Origin: GBS-DC sp964451985
GTDB taxonomy: Bacteria; Armatimonadota; Fimbriimonadia; Fimbriimonadales; GBS-DC
Assembly (NCBI GenBank): GCA_964451985.1
Contig: CAYVKB010000022.1
Location: 1-33,184, forward strand
Direction of reading: 5' to 3'
Length of the DNA: 33,184 bases
This document shows, piece after piece, positions 23,319 through 31,629 of the stretch (within the stretch, counting starts at the first letter, position 1; each line of letters opens with the position of its first letter). Below the pieces are notes generated by a model. It made no database searches. It was not told where the DNA came from and saw only the letters and a list, made by a program, of their open reading frames with translations. The position numbers were made by a program, and so were the translations under genes.

Positions 23319-24386
23319 ATGGCAACGATGCGGGCGAATGTTTTCCGCGATGTGATGCGGTTCGGTATCGAGGAAGTGCCTGTCCCCACCCCTGGTCCCG
23401 GCGAAGCGCTGATTCGAGTCACGTTGACCACCATCTGCGGCACCGATGTCCATATCGTCAAGGGCGAATATCCCGTGCGCTCTGGGTTGATTATCGGACA
23501 CGAGCCAGTCGGCGTGATCGAGGAGGTTGGTCCAGGCGTCACGGGCTACGCGCCGGGCGACCGCGTATTGGTGGGCGCAGTAACTCCGTGTGGGCAGTGT
23601 CGTGCGTGTCTGTCGGCGCAGTGGGCGCAGTGCGGACACGGAACCGGCTATCAGGCGATTGGTGGCTGGCGGTTCGGCAACACAATCAACGGCGTGCAAG
23701 CGGAATACGCCATCGTGCCGAACGCGCAAGCGAACCTCGCCAAAATCCCCGATGAACTCACCGATGAGCAAGTCGTGCTGCTGGCGGACATCGCCTCGAC
23801 GGGCTTCAGCGGGGCTGAGTCGGCCCCTGTGCACATCGGCGACGCAGTGGTGGTGTTTGCTCAGGGACCGATTGGACTGTGCGCAAGCATCGGCGCGCGA
23901 CTGATGGGGGCGGCACTGGTGATTGGCGTCGACAGCGACCCGCATCGCCTCGAGTTCGCCAAGCGGATGGGCGTCGATGTCGTGTTGAACCCGCAGGAGT
24001 GTGACGTCATCGCCGAGATTAAGAAACTCACCGACGGCGGCGCAGATGTGGCAATAGAGGCGCTCGGCTTGCAGGAGACGTGGGAGAACTGCTTGCGCAG
24101 CCTACGTCCGGGCGGTGTGCTGTCCAGCTTAGGCGTCTACAGTGGCAAGCTCCAGATTCCCTATGAGACCTTCGGCGCAGGACTGGCGGACATCAAAATC
24201 GTCACAACCCTCTGTCCGGGCGGTAAGGAGCGTATGCGCCGTCTGATGGAGATGATTCGCACACACCGCGTCGACCTGACCCCGCTGCTGACTCACCGCT
24301 TCAAACTGGACGACATTCGCGAAGCGTATGAGGTGTTCATGGAGCGTCAGGACGGCGTGATGAAAGTCGCTATCAGCCCAAATTAG
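23319..24386 (+). CDS. Zinc-dependent medium-chain alcohol dehydrogenase
   Basis: 355 residues of the medium-chain dehydrogenase/reductase family, NAD(P)-linked. The ATG at 23319 follows gggagg closely. The longer open frame runs back into folE2 and is rejected. Catalytic zinc ligands are C40 (ICGTD), H61/E62 (GHEP) and D157. A structural zinc site is present with C91, C94, C97 and C105. The GWRFGNTINGVQAEY block and the overall pattern recall secondary alcohol dehydrogenases, but those of the Thermoanaerobacter type lack the structural cysteines. The nucleotide loop AQGPIG (181-186) replaces the usual GxGPIG. Substrate unknown. Confidence 0.92.
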   Translation: MATMRANVFRDVMRFGIEEVPVPTPGPGEALIRVTLTTICGTDVHIVKGEYPVRSGLIIGHEPVGVIEEVGPGVTGYAPGDRVLVGAVTPCGQCRACLSAQWAQCGHGTGYQAIGGWRFGNTINGVQAEYAIVPNAQANLAKIPDELTDEQVVLLADIASTGFSGAESAPVHIGDAVVVFAQGPIGLCASIGARLMGAALVIGVDSDPHRLEFAKRMGVDVVLNPQECDVIAEIKKLTDGGADVAIEALGLQETWENCLRSLRPGGVLSSLGVYSGKLQIPYETFGAGLADIKIVTTLCPGGKERMRRLMEMIRTHRVDLTPLLTHRFKLDDIREAYEVFMERQDGVMKVAISPN

Positions 24387-24394
24387 AGCCCAAA

Positions 24395-24425
24395 GCGCTG
24401 CGCGAGGAGGTGCCTCGCGCAGCGC
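24395..24425. terminator. Strong bidirectional hairpin between convergent genes
   Basis: A perfect 13-bp stem, gcgctgcgcgagg (24395-24407) and cctcgcgcagcgc (24413-24425), with a 5-nt loop. It lies 8 bp after the dehydrogenase stop and 23 bp before the stop of the convergent small gene. No long T-run follows, only a pyrimidine stretch. Confidence 0.75.
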
Positions 24426-24448
24426 GTCCTTCCTTCCCTGAGGCTGAT

Positions 24449-24667
24449 TTACGCTGCCGCCGAATCTACCATCTCATTCACTGCACGGACACTCACCACG
24501 CGATCGAGGCGAATCTCCATGTAGTCAGTAATCAGGCAGATGCCATAGAGTGGCACAAATGAGACGTCGGATATGAACAGATTCCGCTCTTGCACTTCCC
24601 CGCGCCGGTCGCGCCAGGCGACCGTACATTCCATGCCAACATACTGTTGAGCCTCATTGAACGACAT
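24449..24667 (-). CDS. Small protein, possible Sm/SH3-like barrel (unknown)
   Basis: 72 residues with an excellent ggggagg 7 nt before the ATG, so it is probably expressed. The sequence alternates short hydrophobic strands and turns (CTVAWRDRRGE, ICLITDYMEIRLDRVVSVRAV). This suggests a small five-strand barrel of the kind seen in Sm-like or Rof-like proteins. No catalytic or metal motif. It lies 90 bp after another small minus-strand gene (24758-25096) and ends near a strong terminator hairpin. Function not recognised. Confidence 0.7.
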   Translation of the reverse strand: MSFNEAQQYVGMECTVAWRDRRGEVQERNLFISDVSFVPLYGICLITDYMEIRLDRVVSVRAVNEMVDSAAA

Positions 24668-24757
24668 GGTAGAACCTCCCCAAAGTGGTTTTCATGGGAG
24701 ATTCTGCCCTATTGTGCGCGATTCCGCACTGAACGGAATACGGGATTTCACAACCAC

Positions 24758-25096
24758 TCACTCAGTACTCTCTATCGTCCGAAACAGCGGATCCAGCACT
24801 TCAGAATACTGGTGTTCAATCGCAGCGAAAGTTAAATCCAGCGCGAGCGTCCAAAGGAGCATCACGGCTTTCTCGGCGGGCAAGTCCAGTACATCCACGA
24901 AGAACTCTTTCATCACCTCTTCGTAGGTGCGCGCGTTCTCGATGGGCATTTCGTAGCGCTCGTTATACCGGCGCTGATTGTCCCACGCCTCTTGCTGGAG
25001 TTTGTCCAGAAACTCGCGCACATTCGCAGGCGTGGCGTTTTTCAGGTTCGGTCCGAACTCGGCTTCAATACGTTGTTTGAACTCATCTAATCGCAC
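24758..25096 (-). CDS. Helical hypothetical protein (unknown)
   Basis: 112 residues, almost entirely predicted helix: an N-terminal charged helix (DEFKQRIEAEF), a second (ANVREFLDKLQQEAWDNQRRYNERY), and a hydrophobic C-terminal helix (AVMLLWTLALDLTFAAIEHQYSEV). The start is GTG at 25096, with gaggtg just upstream; no ATG is in frame. It follows the hydrolase gene by 36 bp on the same strand and may be cotranscribed with gcvT and the hydrolase. The hydrophobic stretch is probably a buried helix rather than a membrane span. Family not recognised. Confidence 0.7.
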   Translation of the reverse strand: MRLDEFKQRIEAEFGPNLKNATPANVREFLDKLQQEAWDNQRRYNERYEMPIENARTYEEVMKEFFVDVLDLPAEKAVMLLWTLALDLTFAAIEHQYSEVLDPLFRTIESTE

Positions 25097-25132
25097 CGGC
25101 GCACCTCATGCATATTGTACCTTGAAATCGGG

Positions 25133-26740
25133 CTAACTGGGGCGAGTTAGAAGGGCTTGCAGGGTGTTCCAGCCGCCGATTCGCGCGTAGCAGGGTAGGT
25201 CTAACGAGTCCATTTCGGGAATGCCTTGTGCGTCCAGCGGAGTTTGAGCGATAATGCAGGCGATGGCGCACAGGATTGTCCACTCGCCCTGCGCGACGAC
25301 GATCAGCTGCGCTGTGCGAGGGCGCAGGCGCAGGAGGAGGCTCAGCACTGCGCGGGCGCGCGCCGTGTCGGGGGTGAGGTTGTAGGTTGAGAAGTAGGCG
25401 TAGTCGCTGGTTGGAGCGGTGCGGGGTAGTTCAGGCAATTGGAGGACATTATAGCGCGCGCGTTGCCAGCGGTGCGAGGCGGCGTCGCCGAAGATAATTG
25501 CAAGGCGCGATGGGCGAGCGGGGTGCAGGGCGTCCGCCCACGGTTCGGGCACGGGGTCGCTCAGAGCGGCTTCGGGGCGTTCCAGGCCCAGCATGCTCAG
25601 CAGCGCGTCGCGGGCTTCGCTTTTAAATCGGGCGGTGCGCCGCCAACGGGTCGCTGAACTGCGCGCCAGTTTTTGGTACAGGCGGAATAGTTCTTCGCCT
25701 ATGGGGGCTTCGCTGGGCTTGGGCAATTCGTCGTCCCATACGCGCAGCGCAGGCAACAGCGACTCCCAGTTCAGCGTCGGGTCTTGAGGCGTGCGGGACA
25801 GCCCCCACAGGCGTGCCAGCCACTGGTAATAGGCTTCTCGCGGCGCACTACCCCACTGATGTCCCTCTTCGTAATGGGCGTGGGTGAGCGCTGTCTCGGC
25901 GTTGTGCAAGGCGTACACGTGCTGCAGGTAGGGCACAACCACAGCGGGGTTATCGCGCGTCCAGTCGCCTGAATCGGAAATCAGCATCAACAGGCGGGGC
26001 GCGGTCAGCGCGACGATTTCGGGGTTGCCCGCGAACAGGCGCAGCAGCGGCGCATTCTCGCAAACGCAGCCGCCCTGCATCACGCTGGAGACCATCTTCA
26101 CGGGCGCGGCACAGGCGAGGCGCGGCTCCAACGCGCTCAGCAGAAAAGTTTGCGTGCCGCCTCCTGAGATGCCGTTGCAACCGATGCGCTTTGGGTCAAT
26201 TTCGGGCTGGCGACGCAGCCACTCGAAGGCGCACAGGCTATTCCAGGTTTGCAATCCCGCGCGGCTGAAGCCCCAGCGTCGCCATTCCAGCGGCTCCGCA
26301 CCGTAATGGGGTAGCTGGAACTGGTCGTTGTAGCCCAGCATGTCGTAGGTTAGCACGTACACACCCGCTTGCGCCAGTGCAACGGCGCGTAGGATATCAG
26401 GCTCGTTGAACCTACCGCGTTCGTAGTGCCCATGCGGTTGCAGCATGACGGGGGCACGCTTACCCGCAGGCGTTTCAGGGATAAACAGGCTGCCCGTGAG
26501 GTAGAAGTTCGTCAGGGTCTCCAGCGCGAACCGTTCGATGCGGAAGCCATCCCCGCGATGGGATTCGCGGCGCAGAACGCGTAAGGGCGCGGAGGGTAGG
26601 TTGGGCGTCAATCCCAACGCGAGGCGCAGGTGCGCTCGCAAACGTTGGGCGAAAGCGTCCCAACGAGCGCGATGGGCGACTCGTGTCTCGTCGGGCGGGT
26701 GGGGCGTGTCGTGCGTGCGCATCGAGCCCGGCTTGCTCAT
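25133..26740 (-). CDS. Alpha/beta hydrolase, acetyl-esterase-like, with extra C-terminal region
   Basis: 535 residues with no signal peptide. An alpha/beta-hydrolase core (about 65-310) carries the nucleophile elbow GISGGGTQ (Ser192), an HGH loop at 103-105 that may form the oxyanion hole, an acid candidate at D256 or D259 and catalytic His candidate H294 (EEGHQWG). It resembles the large acetyl-xylan-esterase/dienelactone-hydrolase-like group common in bacteria that degrade polysaccharides. Residues about 320-535 form a second region that I do not recognise. The start overlaps the gcvT stop by 4 bp (ATGA), implying coupling. Substrate unknown. Confidence 0.85.
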   Translation of the reverse strand: MSKPGSMRTHDTPHPPDETRVAHRARWDAFAQRLRAHLRLALGLTPNLPSAPLRVLRRESHRGDGFRIERFALETLTNFYLTGSLFIPETPAGKRAPVMLQPHGHYERGRFNEPDILRAVALAQAGVYVLTYDMLGYNDQFQLPHYGAEPLEWRRWGFSRAGLQTWNSLCAFEWLRRQPEIDPKRIGCNGISGGGTQTFLLSALEPRLACAAPVKMVSSVMQGGCVCENAPLLRLFAGNPEIVALTAPRLLMLISDSGDWTRDNPAVVVPYLQHVYALHNAETALTHAHYEEGHQWGSAPREAYYQWLARLWGLSRTPQDPTLNWESLLPALRVWDDELPKPSEAPIGEELFRLYQKLARSSATRWRRTARFKSEARDALLSMLGLERPEAALSDPVPEPWADALHPARPSRLAIIFGDAASHRWQRARYNVLQLPELPRTAPTSDYAYFSTYNLTPDTARARAVLSLLLRLRPRTAQLIVVAQGEWTILCAIACIIAQTPLDAQGIPEMDSLDLPCYARIGGWNTLQALLTRPS

Positions 26741-27813
26741 AGCGTTTTCAGGAAACGGCGCGTGCTGACGACCGCAGGCACGGCTTTGCCACGAATCTCT
26801 ACCGCGCAGGGGGTTCCCACTTTGGTGTATTCAGTGGGCAGGTATACCATCCCGATACCCTGCTCTAAGGTGGGCGAGTAGACTCCGCTGGTGAGGACGC
26901 TGACGAGCTGCCCTTCGATGAGCACAGGGTAGCCCTCACGGGGCACACCGCGTTCCTGCAGTCGCACCCCCATCAGTTTGCGTGAGACGCCCGTGAGTTT
27001 GGCGTTTTGGATGACCTCCGCACCGATGTAGTCTGTGCGGTCGCTGACCAGCCAGCCCAAGCCTGCCTCGATGGGGTTGGTGTCGTCGGTGAGTTCGTGC
27101 CCATAGAGGTGGAGTCCCGCTTCCACGCGCAGGGTGTCGCGTGCGCCCAATCCGCATGGGGTCGCGCCCATCGCCAGCAACGCTCGCCACAGGCGCACGC
27201 CCACCTCAGCAGGGGCGATAAGTTCAAAGCCGTCTTCGCCCGTATAGCCCGTGCGTGCAGCGAACAGGCGTGTTCCCTCCCACTCCACGAAGGTCGCCCC
27301 GAAACGCGGCGTCGCGCCCAGCGGATAGTTCAGCAGCTCACTCAGGTGCGTCGTCGCTTCCGGTCCCTGAACCGCCAGCATCACGGTCTGCTCGGTTTGG
27401 TCGTCGATTTCGACAGGCATATCCCACTCCGCCCGCCAGCGGTGGAACCAGTTCAGGTCTTTCCCACGATTCGCTGCGTTGAACACCATCAGGTACTCGT
27501 CGGGCTGCAGTTCATAGATGATAATATCGTCCACGACGCCGCCGTGCTCGTTGGTCAGCACAGTGTATTGCCCCGTCATGGGCGCGACCTTGCGCAGGTC
27601 GGAAGGTACTAACCGATCCAGAAAAGCGCGTGCGTATCTGCCCCGAAAGTAGGCACGCGCCATGTGGCTCACATCGAACAGACCCCAGCATCGGCGCACG
27701 GCATGCGTTTCGTGGATAATCCCTGCGTACTGCACGGGCATCTCCCAGCCCGCGAACTCGACCATGCGACCGCCTGCCTGCAAGTGCGCGTCATAAAGTG
27801 CTGTGCGTTGCAT
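26737..27813 (-). CDS. gcvT: Glycine cleavage system T protein (aminomethyltransferase)
   Basis: Transfers the methylene group from aminomethyl-lipoyl GcvH to tetrahydrofolate, releasing ammonia. The 358 residues fit the family. Landmarks are the N-terminal FAGWEMPVQYAGIIHE (20-35), GLFDVSHM, the catalytic-region GGVVDDIIIY (91-100, aspartates 95/96), NAANRGKDL for folate binding, and TGYTGEDGFELI. It is the first gene of a minus-strand run with the hydrolase and two small genes. gcvH and gcvP are not here. No clear Shine-Dalgarno precedes the ATG. Confidence 0.96.
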   Translation of the reverse strand: MQRTALYDAHLQAGGRMVEFAGWEMPVQYAGIIHETHAVRRCWGLFDVSHMARAYFRGRYARAFLDRLVPSDLRKVAPMTGQYTVLTNEHGGVVDDIIIYELQPDEYLMVFNAANRGKDLNWFHRWRAEWDMPVEIDDQTEQTVMLAVQGPEATTHLSELLNYPLGATPRFGATFVEWEGTRLFAARTGYTGEDGFELIAPAEVGVRLWRALLAMGATPCGLGARDTLRVEAGLHLYGHELTDDTNPIEAGLGWLVSDRTDYIGAEVIQNAKLTGVSRKLMGVRLQERGVPREGYPVLIEGQLVSVLTSGVYSPTLEQGIGMVYLPTEYTKVGTPCAVEIRGKAVPAVVSTRRFLKTL

Positions 27814-27855
27814 ACGCTATGGATTCGCAATCAGGCTGGAGAATCCTGTATGCCC

Positions 27856-27885
27856 TTGACGCCTCGCGTGCAGATGGGGTACAAT
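27856..27885 (+). promoter_or_regulatory. tRNA-Pro promoter
   Basis: TTGACG (27856-27861) and TACAAT (27880-27885) are 18 bp apart, and the -10 box ends 13 bp before the tRNA 5' end. This is one of the best sigma-70-like promoters in the window. Confidence 0.65.
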
Positions 27886-27898
27886 TGTATAGTAAGGT

Positions 27899-27975
27899 CG
27901 GGGCGTAGCTCAGCATGGTAGAGCGCTCCTTTCGGGTGGGAGAGGTCGGCAGTTCGAATCTGCCCGCCCCGACCA
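27899..27975 (+). tRNA. tRNA-Pro (anticodon CGG)
   Basis: A complete 77-nt cloverleaf. The acceptor stem cggggcg (27899-27905) pairs with cgccccg (27965-27971). The D arm is gctc...gagc, the anticodon stem ctcct/gggag, and the 7-nt loop ttcgggt has CGG at 27933-27935. The T arm is ggcag ttcgaat ctgcc, followed by discriminator A and an encoded CCA (27973-27975). G37 follows the anticodon, as expected for proline tRNAs. Confidence 0.97.
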
Positions 27976-27979
27976 TGAG

Positions 27980-29047
27980 TCACTCCTCTATCCAAACGAA
28001 TCTCGGTTCTGGCGCGTCCCCAAAATTTAATCGCACCAGCGGTCGAATCACCTGGTCTTGCATCACGCGCTCGGCAAGGTCGGCGCGGAGTGAACGGAGT
28101 TGAGTTTGCAGCACCTTTAGATGCACCTGTCCCAGCGCGAGGCTGCCGACGCGCTGCCCTTCGTCGGTGGTGAGGGTCTCGCCGAGAATGCTTTTGGCGA
28201 TTTCGGCGTTGTGGTGGGCGATGGCTTGGGCGAAGCTTTCAGCACCGGACTGTTTGAACTCCAGTGCGTCCACTTTCACCTCTTCGGGCACGATGATGGC
28301 GGTTTCTTGCTGCACTTTGTCGAGGGCGCGCAGCAGCTCCTCTTGCTGCGCAGGGGGTAAGCCACGCCTGTAGACGCCAATCAGTGTGGGCGAAGCGTAC
28401 TTCGCCAGAAACAGGTCCCACAGCTGCAGGATACGCTCCTTGCTGCGCCAAGCGCGGTAGGCGGCGCGCAGGTCGGATTCGCCTGCAGGCGACTCGTAGC
28501 GCGGGTTGTAGGCGTATACGATAAACTTCTCGCGGGGTAGGCTCAGCCGCTCGCCGTCGGGCGCGTACAGAATCAGCGATTTCAGGTTTCGATAGGCGTC
28601 CACTTCGTAGCGAAATAGCGCAGGGTTCTTCGCCTTGAAGCCCAGCAGTGTCCAGAGTCCCGCATAGGGTGGCTCGGCGCGCGAGGCGTACAGTTTTTCT
28701 AAGATGGCGACACCTTTCGCGAGAGCATCCAGTGTGCGCCATAGCAGGCTGAACACACCGCCCTGCATGGTCTGCAGACTCTGTAGCACGAATTCGTGGA
28801 CGCGCTGCGCTTCGGGCGTGTCGTCGGCAGGCTCCAAGCGCCACGGGACGCTCAGCACGCCCCACCGCTTGAGGTTGAAGCATGCCTTGACGTGCGCGTC
28901 GGTCAGCATACGGTCGTAGACGGCGTAGCCGTGTTTGGCAAGCAGTTCGTCGTCGAATTCGGTCGCTTCGCGTTCGCCGTGCGTGTCGATTTCCACTGGC
29001 GCGTATTCACGAGCTAACTCGGTTTTGGGTTTGCGACGCCAGAGCAT
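27980..29047 (-). CDS. Solitary Mu gp29-like (DUF935) phage portal protein
   Basis: 355 residues matching the DUF935 portal family, which forms the DNA-entry ring of Mu-like phage heads. Supporting segments are the N-terminal MLTDAHVKACFNLKRWGVLSVPWRLEP (47-73), FLAKYASPTLIGVY (213-226) and the diagnostic ILGETLTTDEG at 287-297, with IRPLVRLNFG near the end. The ATG at 29047 follows ggagg by 9 nt; the longer frame to 29113 is not needed. Mu gp29 is about 150 residues longer at the C-terminus, so this may be a truncated or compact form. No terminase, capsid, tail or integrase gene is nearby. The stop lies 4 bp from the 3' end of tRNA-Pro, a common integration site. Composition looks like that of its neighbours. 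Confidence 0.85.
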   Translation of the reverse strand: MLWRRKPKTELAREYAPVEIDTHGEREATEFDDELLAKHGYAVYDRMLTDAHVKACFNLKRWGVLSVPWRLEPADDTPEAQRVHEFVLQSLQTMQGGVFSLLWRTLDALAKGVAILEKLYASRAEPPYAGLWTLLGFKAKNPALFRYEVDAYRNLKSLILYAPDGERLSLPREKFIVYAYNPRYESPAGESDLRAAYRAWRSKERILQLWDLFLAKYASPTLIGVYRRGLPPAQQEELLRALDKVQQETAIIVPEEVKVDALEFKQSGAESFAQAIAHHNAEIAKSILGETLTTDEGQRVGSLALGQVHLKVLQTQLRSLRADLAERVMQDQVIRPLVRLNFGDAPEPRFVWIEE

Positions 29048-29137
29048 GGTGCCATCCTCCGTATCGGAAGGATGCGAGGGAACGTTGGGGGCAACGGGGC
29101 GACAGGAATTCATTGCACCTGCACGAAAACTTACCCG

Positions 29138-30709
29138 ATGCTCTCACGCAGCGCAGTGTTTGCTCGGAATGGGATTGTGGCGAGTTCGCAGCCGTTGGCG
29201 GTGAGCGCGGGGTTGCATCTCCTGCGGAGCGGCGGTAGCTTTGTGGACGCGGCGATTGCGACTTCGGCGGTGTTGTGCGTGGTGGAGCCGTGGGCAAGTC
29301 ATTTAGGCGGCGACGCTTTTGCATTGCTGTATGATGCTTCCAAACGGCAGACACTTGCGCTGAACGGTTCAGGGGCAGCCCCACAGACGGCGACGCCCGA
29401 GCGTTTTCCGAACGGCATTCCCCTACGCGGGATTATCGCCGCCACCGTGCCTGGCTTGGTGGACGCTTGGTTCCGCCTGCACGCGCAGTATGGTAGGTTG
29501 CCCCTGCCGCGCTTGCTGGAGCCAGCGATCGAGTACGCCGAGCAGGGCTACCCCATTAGCGAGCGCAAGGCGAACATCTGGCGCAACGCGAGTCGCTCGA
29601 ATGACCTGCGCCCCGTGATACGCGGGCTGCTTGGGCAGGAGCGTGCCCCCCGCGCGGGCGAAACCGTGCGCTGCCTGGACACGGCACGCACGCTGAAAGC
29701 CATCGCCGCCGGCGGGCGCGACGCTTTTTACAAGGGCGAAATCGCGCGGCGCATCGTGGCGTTCAGCCGGGAGCAGAGCGGCTGGTTCGAACCCGACGAC
29801 CTCGCCCGCCACGAGAGCGAGGTTCTGCAACCCCTGCGCGTGCGCTACCGTAACTACACGGTTCACGGGCAGCCTCCCGTATCGCAGGGGATCATCCTGA
29901 TGGAAGCCCTCGCGCTGTTGGACGGCTACGACCTGAAGGCGATGGACGCCGTGCAGCGCACGCATCTAATGGTGGAAGCCATCAAGGCTGCTTTCGCCGA
30001 CCGATGGGCCTACATGGGCGATCCACGCATGGTGAGCGCACGCGCCGAATCGCTGCTCGCGCCCGATTTCATTCGCGAGCGGCGCGCCGCTCTATCGATA
30101 GACAAGGCGCAAGCTGTGTATGCGCCTGGCAAACTGCGCGATACGAACACTACCTACTTTTGCGTCGCTGACAAAGAGGGCAACGCAATTTCGTTTATTC
30201 AAAGCGTCTATCACCCGTTCGGTAGCGGCGTGGTGGTGGAAGGCACAGGCATCCTGCTCAATAACCGCATGCGGGGCTTCTCGCTGAAACCCGATAGCCC
30301 GAACCGCCTGCAGCCCGGCAAACGCCCCATGCACACGCTGAACGCCTATCTGATTACGCGGGGCGAAGCGCTGGCGTATGTGGGGGGCACGCCCGGCGGC
30401 GACATTCAGGTACAGACGAACCTGCAAATCATCAGCCAACTCACCGACTTCGGGCTGGAGCCGCAACGCGCTATCGAGCAGCCCCGTTGGGCATGGCAGC
30501 CTGCGCAAAGCACTGACCCCTCGCCCGGCACATTAAGCATCGAAGAGCAAGAGGGCGATCTGCTGGAATCGCTGCGCCAGCGTGGGCATAGTGTGCGCAC
30601 AACACCCCTCGGAACCCATCCAAGTAGTGTGCAAGTCATTCAGCGTTTGGAAAGCTGTTATTCCGCTGGTTCTGACCCACGCGCCGAAGGGCAGGCAGGA
30701 GGCTATTGA
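29138..30709 (+). CDS. ggt: Gamma-glutamyltransferase family protein
   Basis: An N-terminal-nucleophile hydrolase that cleaves or transfers the gamma-glutamyl group of glutathione and related compounds after self-processing into two subunits. The 523 residues show GGSFVDAAIA, the GGDAFALLYD block, PGLVDAW, and the autocleavage site DTNTTYF with Thr338 as expected nucleophile. GTGILLNNRM and GGTPGGDIQVQT follow. There is no obvious signal peptide from the ATG at 29138, although the family is usually exported, so a cytoplasmic role or other substrate (cephalosporin-acylase-like) is possible. No Shine-Dalgarno is seen, and the start is uncertain by a few codons. Confidence 0.9.
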   Translation: MLSRSAVFARNGIVASSQPLAVSAGLHLLRSGGSFVDAAIATSAVLCVVEPWASHLGGDAFALLYDASKRQTLALNGSGAAPQTATPERFPNGIPLRGIIAATVPGLVDAWFRLHAQYGRLPLPRLLEPAIEYAEQGYPISERKANIWRNASRSNDLRPVIRGLLGQERAPRAGETVRCLDTARTLKAIAAGGRDAFYKGEIARRIVAFSREQSGWFEPDDLARHESEVLQPLRVRYRNYTVHGQPPVSQGIILMEALALLDGYDLKAMDAVQRTHLMVEAIKAAFADRWAYMGDPRMVSARAESLLAPDFIRERRAALSIDKAQAVYAPGKLRDTNTTYFCVADKEGNAISFIQSVYHPFGSGVVVEGTGILLNNRMRGFSLKPDSPNRLQPGKRPMHTLNAYLITRGEALAYVGGTPGGDIQVQTNLQIISQLTDFGLEPQRAIEQPRWAWQPAQSTDPSPGTLSIEEQEGDLLESLRQRGHSVRTTPLGTHPSSVQVIQRLESCYSAGSDPRAEGQAGGY

Positions 30710-30817
30710 GGGGGCGAAGGCAAAATACGAAAGTACCGGCTTTAATAATTGAAGGCTCTCTCGTACCGTCCTCCATCGCCTGATAGACTCAACCTCCTCC
30801 AAGTAGATATGGTACTA

Positions 30818-31279
30818 TTACCTCTGCATCTGCCCCTTGCGGAGGCATTGCACGGTCTCAGCGATGCGGTTCATGCGGGTAGCAGGCGTGCGTGCGCTCT
30901 CAATCCAGCGGAGATATGCCTTGCGGTAGAACGGCGCAATCGATTCAAAAAACGCTTGAGCATCCATATCCGCTTGAATTGCCTCGCGAATGTCCGTCGT
31001 CAGTTCGTCTACCAGCGGACCTTCCAAACGAAGATGACAGTTGACGTGCTGGTTCGGTTCAACCCCATTATCTTTCAGCCAAGTCGTGCCAAGAGGCAAG
31101 ATAAACACTCCATCTTTTCGCTCAGCGCGTCCCCGAAAGGGATGACCTTCGATTTCGCCCGTGAGGTAGTAGTGCGACTTTTCGCCCCATCGTCGTGGAA
31201 GGTCGTCAGGCAGCACAACCCAGCAACGCGAACCGTGTTGCACGACAGGAGTAGTGAACTGTAGCGTTTGATTATTCAT
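30818..31279 (-). CDS. DUF1905/YdeI-OmpD-associated family protein
   Basis: 153 residues. The N-terminal half (about 5-90) looks like the DUF1905 beta barrel. The C-terminal half (about 92-150) is the YdeI/OmpD-associated helical domain, recognisable by AFFESIAPFYRKAYLRWIESA and TRMNRIAETVQCLRKGQ. Members are sometimes annotated as bacteriocin-protection proteins; the biochemical function is unknown. The ATG at 31279 has a gggag-type site upstream; the longer frame to 31363 is unlikely. It is convergent with ggt, separated by 108 bp in which I see no strong terminator. Confidence 0.82.
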   Translation of the reverse strand: MNNQTLQFTTPVVQHGSRCWVVLPDDLPRRWGEKSHYYLTGEIEGHPFRGRAERKDGVFILPLGTTWLKDNGVEPNQHVNCHLRLEGPLVDELTTDIREAIQADMDAQAFFESIAPFYRKAYLRWIESARTPATRMNRIAETVQCLRKGQMQR

Positions 31280-31629
31280 AGGTTGCTCCCACCTAAAGTT
31301 TACCTTAATTTCGCAACCACCTTGCTGGACACCGATTTTGCGCAGATGAGATTCCTGTTTCACCTAAGCGGACACCCTCTCTATGTACGAGAATCATAGG
31401 TTATTCCAAGCAGAGTGTGGAATCTCAGCTAGCCTCGCCTCAAGCGTGCTTTAGGCAGGAAATCACCAAGTGTAAACGAAATTCCGACGCATGCTCTCGC
31501 GTGGTGAGGCGCCTGCCTCCGATGAGATAGCGGCAAAATTGCACCCGTTCGCCGTCGGTACAAGACAGCGTGCTCTGTGTAGCGGCAGTCACCTGGCAGA
31601 TGAGGCGAAAAGCGAGCAGGAGGTAACTG
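31280..31629. other. 350-bp intergenic region with degenerate repeat element
   Basis: No credible gene was found on either strand. At 31343-31356 it carries cagatgagattcct, identical to 10561-10574. The 8-mer gagattcc (31348-31355) is inverted as ggaatctc at 31419-31426, and a smaller dyad attcca/tggaat lies at 31403-31408 and 31418-31423. The right end supplies a strong aggaggt for the permease gene. I looked for remnants of a MalF-type permease and saw none. Confidence 0.5.

Noticed and set aside
27899..29047. Complete integrated prophage at tRNA-Pro
   Set aside because: There is only one phage-like gene, no integrase, and no second copy of the tRNA 3' end in the window.
31440..31629. Remnant of a MalF-type permease before the MalG gene
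   Set aside because: All three plus-strand frames were read by eye. They contain stops and no hydrophobic helices or EAA loop.
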